A DNA stretch of 47,577 nt from Chytriomyces cf. hyalinus JEL632 (taxonomy: Eukaryota > Chytridiomycota > Chytridiomycetes > Chytridiales > Chytriomycetaceae), in contig JAIWWG010000160.1 of NCBI GenBank assembly GCA_025435555.1, forward strand, positions 1-47,577, given 5' to 3'. The notes under the pieces are model-generated. The model saw nothing but the letters and a program-made list of their open reading frames with translations, was not told the DNA's origin and ran no database searches. Positions 41,290 to 47,577 of this stretch are shown piece by piece (the stretch's first letter is position 1; every line of letters starts with the position of its first letter). The position numbers were made by a program, and so were the translations under genes.

Positions 41290-43047
41290 ATGCACCTGCT
41301 CGATTTGCCCGTCGAAGTACAAGTTCACATCTTTCTGCAGCTTAATCCATTCAATATTGCTCAGTACCGGCGTGTCTGCCGCTCCTTCAACAACCTGTTG
41401 ACTGGTCCTCCGTTCTCGCATCTGATTGGCCTGATTCACATTGGACACATCCCCCATCCAATTTCGAGCGATCTTGCAGAAGTTTTCTGTTTCGTTACGC
41501 CTGCATCGTTTGGGAAGGACTACTTGAGACGAGTCCTGGCAGAAGTGTTCAAGTACTCTCGATATCACCAGTGCACTTTGATGACTCCGGATGATTTCAA
41601 AGTATTTCTTCTCAAGCCAAGAAACGAGAGTTCCCTGCTGGAATGTTTGCCGTCGCAAGTCCATCGTCGGAGTGAACCCTTTCACATGGTTGGTCCACTG
41701 CCAAGCACTATCGGCTGCCTGAAGCAACTGACATCCTTGGAGTTGAAAAACCACAAGTTGTCTGGCCCCATCCCGCGCAGTTTGGGTGATCTAGCAATGT
41801 TAACGAATCTGAATTTGAAGGGCAATCATATGACTGGCCCTGTTCTAGCGGAACTGTGCAATCTTGTCAACTTGAGGATTCTGAATCTCGCAGGCACGCT
41901 TCTTGACGAAACAATACCTGACACGATTGGAAACCTTGTCAACTTGGATGTGCTGAATCTTTCTCGTGCCAGGCTGACTGGCTTCATCCCTGTGAGTATT
42001 GGGAACTTGGTCAACTTGGTCAAGTTGAATCTACGGAATAACCAACTTTCAGGGTTGCCGGATACGTTTGGAGGGATGACCAAGCTGCAAAGTTTGGATG
42101 TACGTGACTGCAATATGGAAGGGCCAATACCGACATCCATTGGTCAATGCATGCAGTTGACAACATTTTTCTGCCAAAGGAATAAGTTCAAGGGTTCTGT
42201 CCACGAATCGATTCTTCGACTGCCATTGCTTCGAAACTTGAGACTTGACAGCAATTTCTTAACCTGGGAAAGTTCGTCACTTTGCAATGTCAGCGCCCAG
42301 CCAGTCCGAATGGAAACCGCGGCAAGTGGCGTTAATCGTGACTGTGATCGTGAATCTGGAACAACCATCAGTTCGAATCAACTCAAAGGGGACAGTTTAG
42401 CCGGTGCAACAGATGGACCTGCGCTCTTCCTGGATCTTTCTCGAAATAAACTCTCGGGAGGGATTCCACACTTCATCACCACACTCACAAACCTGCAAGA
42501 GCTTACGTTGAGTGATAGTAAGCTCAAAGGCCCACTACCAACTGAAATCGGAAGGTTAACAAAATTGGAGAACCTGAAACTTGACCACAACCAAATCTCT
42601 GGCGAAATTCCTGAGTCCATATCGGGTCTTGTTGCGTTAAAGTCGCTAAATCTTAGCCTGAACGTTCTGATTGGCAGAATTCAAAATTCAATTTCGTCAC
42701 TTGTGAATCTCACTCATCTGTCTTTCAATCACAACAAGCTCAGCGGTCCCTTGCCGACGGACATTGGACTGCTTACTTCCCTCGTAAGTTTGGACCTCAG
42801 TCACAACCAGTTATGTGGTGAAATTCCAGAATCATTTGGAAACTTTACGCGTTTACAATCGTTGAGTCTCAGTCACAACTGCTTCTCCGGTGAAATTCCA
42901 GAATCCTTTGGAAACTTTACGCGTTTACAATCGTTGAGTCTCAGTCACAACTGCTTCTCCGGTGAAATTCCAAAGTCAATTGGAAACCTTGTTCATTTGT
43001 GGATATTGGATCTCAGTCATAACCAGCTCTCCGGCGAAATTCCATGA
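41290..43047 (+). CDS. F-box/LRR protein, largest open member (585 aa)
   Basis: The F-box at residues 1-42 (LLDLPVEVQVHIFLQLNPFN, then YRRVCRSFNNLL) is followed by IGLIHIGHI and the conserved CFVTPASFGKDYLRRVL block shared with two relics here. About 18 plant-type LRRs (LxxLxLSHNxLSGEIPxS) then run to the end. It stops abruptly at LSGEIP with no C-terminal cap; the sequence beyond is an inverted, decayed paralog, so the original 3' end was probably lost at that junction. Two adjacent repeats are identical in protein. Likely SCF substrate receptor with an elongated solenoid. Its 5' flank is shared with the CR effector gene. Confidence 0.78.
   Translation: MHLLDLPVEVQVHIFLQLNPFNIAQYRRVCRSFNNLLTGPPFSHLIGLIHIGHIPHPISSDLAEVFCFVTPASFGKDYLRRVLAEVFKYSRYHQCTLMTPDDFKVFLLKPRNESSLLECLPSQVHRRSEPFHMVGPLPSTIGCLKQLTSLELKNHKLSGPIPRSLGDLAMLTNLNLKGNHMTGPVLAELCNLVNLRILNLAGTLLDETIPDTIGNLVNLDVLNLSRARLTGFIPVSIGNLVNLVKLNLRNNQLSGLPDTFGGMTKLQSLDVRDCNMEGPIPTSIGQCMQLTTFFCQRNKFKGSVHESILRLPLLRNLRLDSNFLTWESSSLCNVSAQPVRMETAASGVNRDCDRESGTTISSNQLKGDSLAGATDGPALFLDLSRNKLSGGIPHFITTLTNLQELTLSDSKLKGPLPTEIGRLTKLENLKLDHNQISGEIPESISGLVALKSLNLSLNVLIGRIQNSISSLVNLTHLSFNHNKLSGPLPTDIGLLTSLVSLDLSHNQLCGEIPESFGNFTRLQSLSLSHNCFSGEIPESFGNFTRLQSLSLSHNCFSGEIPKSIGNLVHLWILDLSHNQLSGEIP
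42817..42960 (+). repeat. 72-bp tandem duplication of one LRR
   Basis: Units 42817-42888 and 42889-42960 differ at one base (CATTTGG against CCTTTGG) and encode the same 24 residues. An exact one-LRR insertion. Confidence 0.95.
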
Positions 43048-43049
43048 GC

Positions 43050-43726
43050 ATGCTTCGCCGCAAGTTCAACTTCTTCAACTTGACGAGGTTTCCAAGGACA
43101 GAGACGACAGATCCAGTCAGGTTTTTAAACTCCAAGTCCAGCACTGTAAATTAAACCATGTCGCATATTCTGGTTGGAATGCTTTGCGGAAGTGCCAACA
43201 CAGCCAGGTGACGCATGCCATCCATTGTATCTGGCAGCGGGCCCACAAATCGAATCGCTTTTCTGCCACGAGTTATGTTCTTTCTGCCACGATTTCTGAT
43301 CGAAGGATACTTTGCAAGCATTGCGACTTTGTTGTGTGGATTCGCCAAAATGTTTTAACGTGTGGCAACCGGAAACGATTGAACATGATTTGCGAGAAAG
43401 CCATGGCCGGCACTCGAGCGCACCGCAGCGTGGAGTCGCGTAAAGAATTCGTTGCGACAGGCCCGCGTGCTGGCGAAGCAGAACATATCGACTGAGCCAA
43501 GAAGGGTGGACTGGAGCAACAGCTGCAGACTCCCAACAAACTCCAAGCGCAAATCTTTCACCTGCTGGACTCGTTCGAAGCTGTCAAGTACCGCCGTGTG
43601 CGTCTGTCGCCCAACGACTCGCTGTCGAGCGCTTGCCTCGCATGCTGTTGCACAGTCATGTGTGCCAAATTTAATAAAATGTTGTCTTGTTTCTTTTTGG
43701 TCTTGTTTATTTTTGAGTGCGGCCAC
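43050..43726 (-). pseudogene. Inverted F-box/LRR relic
   Basis: Minus strand from MAALKNKQD (43726), as in the pseudogene at 34594. A decayed F-box zone and a trace of the conserved block (MFCFASTRACRNEFFTRL) come first. Then in other frames RFVGPLPDTMDGMRHLAVLA, VLDLEFKNLTGSVVSVLGNL and VKLKKLNLRRS, ending against the 3' end of the 41290 gene. Several stops and frame changes. Confidence 0.65.
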
Positions 43727-44088
43727 TTCGCGCGCACGAGTGATTCAATGCCACGCCTTAAAGATTGGCAGCAGACGCGACGTTTGATTTCAAATTCCCG
43801 CCAGACTTTCTTCGAAGCGTTCCAGTATTCCCTTTACGGAGCAGCTTTATTTTATTTCGTGCTTGTTATTATCCTGCATTGGACACTCGAACCTCACTTC
43901 AGAAACTCTTTATTCAAACAGCGCTATGTCAGATCTATTGTCGGACATCTCACCATCCAACACGATCATTTGGACAGCAGAAATACAGTGGATGTGGAGC
44001 CTGGAGGAACGTGCGAATCCTTCTTGGCTCCAAAAAAAAGTGCTTCTTTGAAAGAATCTATTCCAAATACAGCTCTCTGCCAGGAAAT
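43727..44088. other. Spacer between LRR relic and RNA-repair gene
   Basis: The first 60 nt carry the duplicated LRR 5' flank (TTATTTTTGAGTGCGGCCAC). The open frame covering the rest on the + strand runs on antisense to the RNA-repair gene and has no family features, so I do not call it. Confidence 0.4.
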
Positions 44089-47000
44089 TCAACTGAAAAT
44101 ACAGTCCGACTTGGACTTTCGATCCCACACAACCTCCACAACACTCTCCCCACTCTGCCCACTCACAACAACACGCTTAAAATACCATACTCGATGAAAC
44201 GGAATCCAATCTTCTCCTTGCTGATCCGCTTTCCTCGCTGCAAAGTCCGTGAACGGAATCTCTTGAATTCCCGTGAACCGGTCCATGTATCCAATCACAA
44301 ACGTGTCTGGGTCAAAGCGGTTGTCCCACACGATTCGGTTAAAAACGTCCTCGGAGCTGCGGAGTTTGGATTTTGATGAGATTGTTGAGGAGATGCCGGT
44401 GGCGGCTACAAGGTCACGTTCAAACACGCGTTGTGGTGCAGCTGGTTCGGGGTGTGGCATCTCAACAGGTGCAGATGTGGGATCGTACACTGGTGCAGGA
44501 ACTAAATTCGATACTGCATCTTTCGCAACACGCAATGCCTGAACCCACATTCCTACAGGAAATTCCTCCGCCATGACTTGTGCCTCAAAGTTGACGAGAA
44601 GGTTATCCAGCATTGCGAGCGCTGACTTTTGTTCCGATGGAGACGTTGGAAATGTTTCTCCTTTCGAAAGTCCCAGGATAAAGTTTGCCGTCGTTTCAGG
44701 GTCGTTTTCGGGTTGAACCAGCCATTGTGACCATGGTCGAACTGCAATGGACGGACATCTTTGATGGATGTGGATGAGGAGGGTGATGAATTGGCGTTCG
44801 ACTGTCGCTTTGAGTTTTTGGAGTTGTTGGAAACTGATTCCGGAAGTTTGAATGTGGATGAAGGAGGAGTGTCTGGAAAAACCAAACCGTTATGAGTTAC
44901 AGTTCAATAGAAATTCATGGATAACACTCACTGTTCGAGAATGGGATATTCCTGGCAGAGCTTCTCCAAAAAGTCTTCTCCAAATTCACTTCCCTGCGCC
45001 TCTACTTCACAAACCAAATCGTACCCACGCTTAAGTTCCTGAACCCACACATTCCGACTCACAGTCACAACATTTCGACAAATATTGATGCTCCCAGAAG
45101 GCGCAACCACAGTCATCCGATCTCTCTCCTCTCGATGCACACTTGTTCCACGAACCTTAGAATCCCATTCCACAGGCACATCCCAATCATGAGCACTCCA
45201 AACTCTAAAAAATTCCGCAACAAGCCCTCCAGCCGTAACATCCCCACTCAAACCACCACCACGCTTAAACAACCCTGCCAACAAAACAATCAAAGCATGA
45301 GAAGGCGGAAACCCTAATTTCACAAGATCCATCCCTTTCACACGCGCCCAAACTTTCAACACGCGTGCGGCGAGGCGGAACGCGCTTTTGCAAGTGTCAG
45401 AGACCGCATGTTGGATAAGCTGCGCGTCCGTGTAACTCGCGAGGAGTGCACGTGTTTGTGCGGGGAACACTGTTTCTGCGATAGCTGCGTCCAAGTTAAA
45501 TGCGATTCGAGAATGTGTTGCTGGGATTGGGAACGTTGCGTATTGAACATCCACATGGATTCCGTGAATCGATAATTCAAGGATTGGGATCTTGGCGTCA
45601 GCCACAATTCGAATCAAGCGGCAGTGTTCTGGGAATGGGAATGGATCTCGTTCTTCAGTGTCGGTGCCACGAAGGATTGAGAATAAATCTCGGCGGTGGA
45701 TTAATCCCAGGCATAAGATGTCCAAGTCTGAAGATGGAGAGTCTGTTCCGAGGGTAAATGAACCAACTGGGGTCATGTAAAAGGGGGAAGGGTAGAATGC
45801 TTTGGCGAAAATGTCTTGGAGAGCAGACAAGGCTGCGACACGGGTCGCAAACGATGCTTTTGTGGGAAGCGCATTTTGAGATAGTAAGAACTTTGAAACG
45901 GACGCGTCTGTAGTTCAAAATATTAGAATCACAAAAGTCAAGCATTTCAGAGAATCAACTCACCCGCTGCACAGTCTTTCTCCACCTCCTCATACGAACG
46001 CGCAATCTGAACTCTACCAACATCCTCACCAGCTACATTCTCACATCCCCGGCTCAACAAGCATGCAACCCCATAATGATCCGACACATCCTCCTTCAAC
46101 CCGCGCCCAACAATCCACGACTTTCCAACATCCCAATCCTTCAACCGAACAAGCACACGATCCATCCGCAATACCACACCACGTCTCGAAACCTGTGCAG
46201 CCAACGAATTCCTTATAGAATTATACGTCACCCCATCAGCACCGGCAGGCTGTGTGCAAGACCATGCGTCTTGAAACCCAGCCTCTACAAACGCAGCTTC
46301 AAGCGCGCTTTTGGATTCCATATTGAAATCGCCCATCACAATTGCATCGCGTGGACCCAAAACGTCAACAAGCGTCCGAAACTGGTTACATCGAAGACGA
46401 GACTTGTCACCAGCGTAGTCACTCGTCAAATGAACCACTGCGACTTGCAATTCACCAAAACTAGCAACAATAGCCTTTTTGCCAATTGAAAGTTGAACAA
46501 TTTGATGCGAAAACGGGTATTTCGACAAGAGAAGCAGGTTCGTTGGGACTTGATCCATGGTTAGGGCTGAAATAAAGTAGTGCGACTGGATCGACGCGTC
46601 CTCCAGTGCAAGGTTCAAAAATGTGCTGTTGACTTCTTGCAGGGCAATCAGATCAGGTCCTTCCTGCTCCAGAATCCAAAGCAACGATTGAAACCGGGTG
46701 TCAGCATCGTAATTTGAAGGATGTGAGGGGTCGTTTAGAATATTGTATGTGAGGAGGGACATGTCCGAAATGTGAGTAATGTCCGGATTTGTTGTATCTG
46801 ATGAACTTTCCCAAGCATTGGAAGCCCGATTGTAAGCGCATGATTGAAGCGTGGCATTCGCAATAACGGGAGTCTCAATTTTTGAAGTGGCAACAACAAC
46901 AGTTGCTGCAACCAGACTGACTTCCTTGACACTCAAATCCTTCAACAGCGGCAACGAAATCGCACACGAATACGCCTCCATCTTCCCAACCTTCTTGGAC

Positions 47001-47577
47001 ATGATTGCAACAGCATCCACACACACCCTCAACGGGAACGCATCTGTCCCCAACAACTCTTTCTGAATCAATCGTTGCAACGGACCCGGGTCCCCAGCCG
47101 CCATCGTAGCCACAGTCAAATGCGGTCGAAATTCATGCCGGTCCGGTCGAACATTCATTCTCGATGGCAGAGATGCGTCCAGTTGTCGTTTCAGGTGTTC
47201 CAATTCGATGCAAGTTTCGGAGGGTTCGAGAATGATTGTGGAGGATCCTCCTCGATGCGAGAAGACAGAGACAGTGTCAAAGAGAAGTTCGATGGATGTG
47301 CATTGTTGAGTGATGGGTGTGAATGCGTCTTGCAGTTGTTTGAGGGTGGCTTGGGAGACGGGTAGTTGAGGTGGAGGGATCAACGTGACATGGGGAGGCC
47401 TGCGTTTTTAACTTTGAATAAACTGGATATTGTGACCAAAAATCGCAAGGAATACACAAACCATCTTGGAGCAGCCTTGTCGTACTTTTGCCGAAACTGT
47501 TGAATTGTATGCATGGTGGATCCTGGAGTTTCTATAGTCTCGGTTGGGGCAAGGACGACGACGCAGAGGGCACCGAG
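44089..47577 (-). CDS. RNA end-repair/processing fusion: 2H phosphoesterase, EEP nuclease, NTase, MJ1316 domain (5' end outside window)
   Basis: Exons 47577-47462, 47399-45964, 45907-44932 and 44872-44089, with introns of 56-62 nt in matching phases; at least 1103 aa. Numbered from the window edge: residues about 1-190 are a 2H (LigT-like) phosphoesterase with PPHVTL (40-45) and RPHLTVA (130-136). Residues about 252-490 are an endonuclease/exonuclease/phosphatase fold: TYNILND, ALQEVNS, VMGDFNME and SDHYGV. Residues about 540-870 are a poly(A)-polymerase-type nucleotidyltransferase: GSFTLGTDSPSSDLDIL with Asp 578 and 580, third Asp 636 in IHVDVQYA. Residues 1018-1103 are an MJ1316 (DUF504) domain: FNRIVWDNRFDPDTFVIGY, then PFHRVWYFKR. 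All catalytic motifs are intact. 2H enzymes act on 2',3'-cyclic or 2'-5' ends and MJ1316 is proposed to bind cyclic RNA ends, so repair or remodelling of damaged RNA 3' ends is the best reading. Confidence 0.85.

Noticed and set aside
40971-41291. 106-codon minus-strand frame containing HRDLK as a kinase gene
   Set aside because: Only the catalytic loop is present; the rest is antisense to the shared promoter block, so it is a relic exon, not a gene.
43765-44376. 203-codon open frame on the + strand
   Set aside because: Its second half is antisense to the MJ1316 exon of the RNA-repair gene; composition is that of a shadow frame.

Overview
The window looks like nuclear DNA of a zoosporic (chytrid-type) fungus. 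The evidence is many short 45-80 nt GT-AG introns, GPI-anchored fungal surface proteins, an eS30 gene with a fungal-style intron right after the ATG, a class C GPCR, a Crinkler/RHS-type effector, and a large set of F-box/LRR genes. The lineage is an inference from gene content; no rRNA marker is present.

Layout. 1-8.2 kb is mostly conserved cellular genes: the 3' part of TAF5 (+), NDUFAF7 (-) divergent from a small Mim2-like membrane protein (+), an F-box/LRR gene (-) and a six-exon LRR gene (+). 9.5-18.2 kb is a tandem minus-strand array of seven intronless seven-TM genes plus one 3' relic; four copies are open and four are broken. 18.3-20.6 kb holds an F-box/LRR gene and an unrecognised gene. 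21.0-24.0 kb holds two GPI-anchored proteins that share a domain not known to me. 24.5-25.2 kb is ribosomal protein eS30. 25.6-30.2 kb is a tandemly duplicated two-gene unit (F-box/LRR plus an F-box protein with an N-terminal Cys/His cluster), decaying towards the right. 30.3-32.1 kb is a three-exon CR (Crinkler/RHS-type) effector with a coiled-coil header. 32.5-43.7 kb is a rearranged zone: LRR genes, fragments and an inverted relic, a kinase relic, a 5'-truncated class C GPCR and a glycosyltransferase-like fragment. 44.1-47.6 kb is one large minus-strand gene, open at the right edge, fusing a 2H phosphoesterase, an EEP-fold nuclease, a poly(A)-polymerase-type nucleotidyltransferase and an MJ1316 RNA cyclic-end recognition domain. 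It reads as an RNA end-repair or end-processing protein.

Connections. The CR effector and the intact F-box/LRR gene at 41.3 kb lie 9 kb apart on opposite strands but carry about 80 nt of near-identical sequence just upstream of their ATGs. A piece of the RNA-repair gene has been copied into the F-box relic at 30.1 kb. LRR modules show recent exact duplication (72 bp), and the CR effector header shows the same (42 bp). The right half is a fast-evolving region of recognition and effector-type genes.

Caution. Several conserved exons, above all TAF5, need one-base corrections to stay in frame. Some broken genes may therefore be sequence errors rather than pseudogenes. All spliced models are inferred by eye from splice signals, reading frame and family resemblance.
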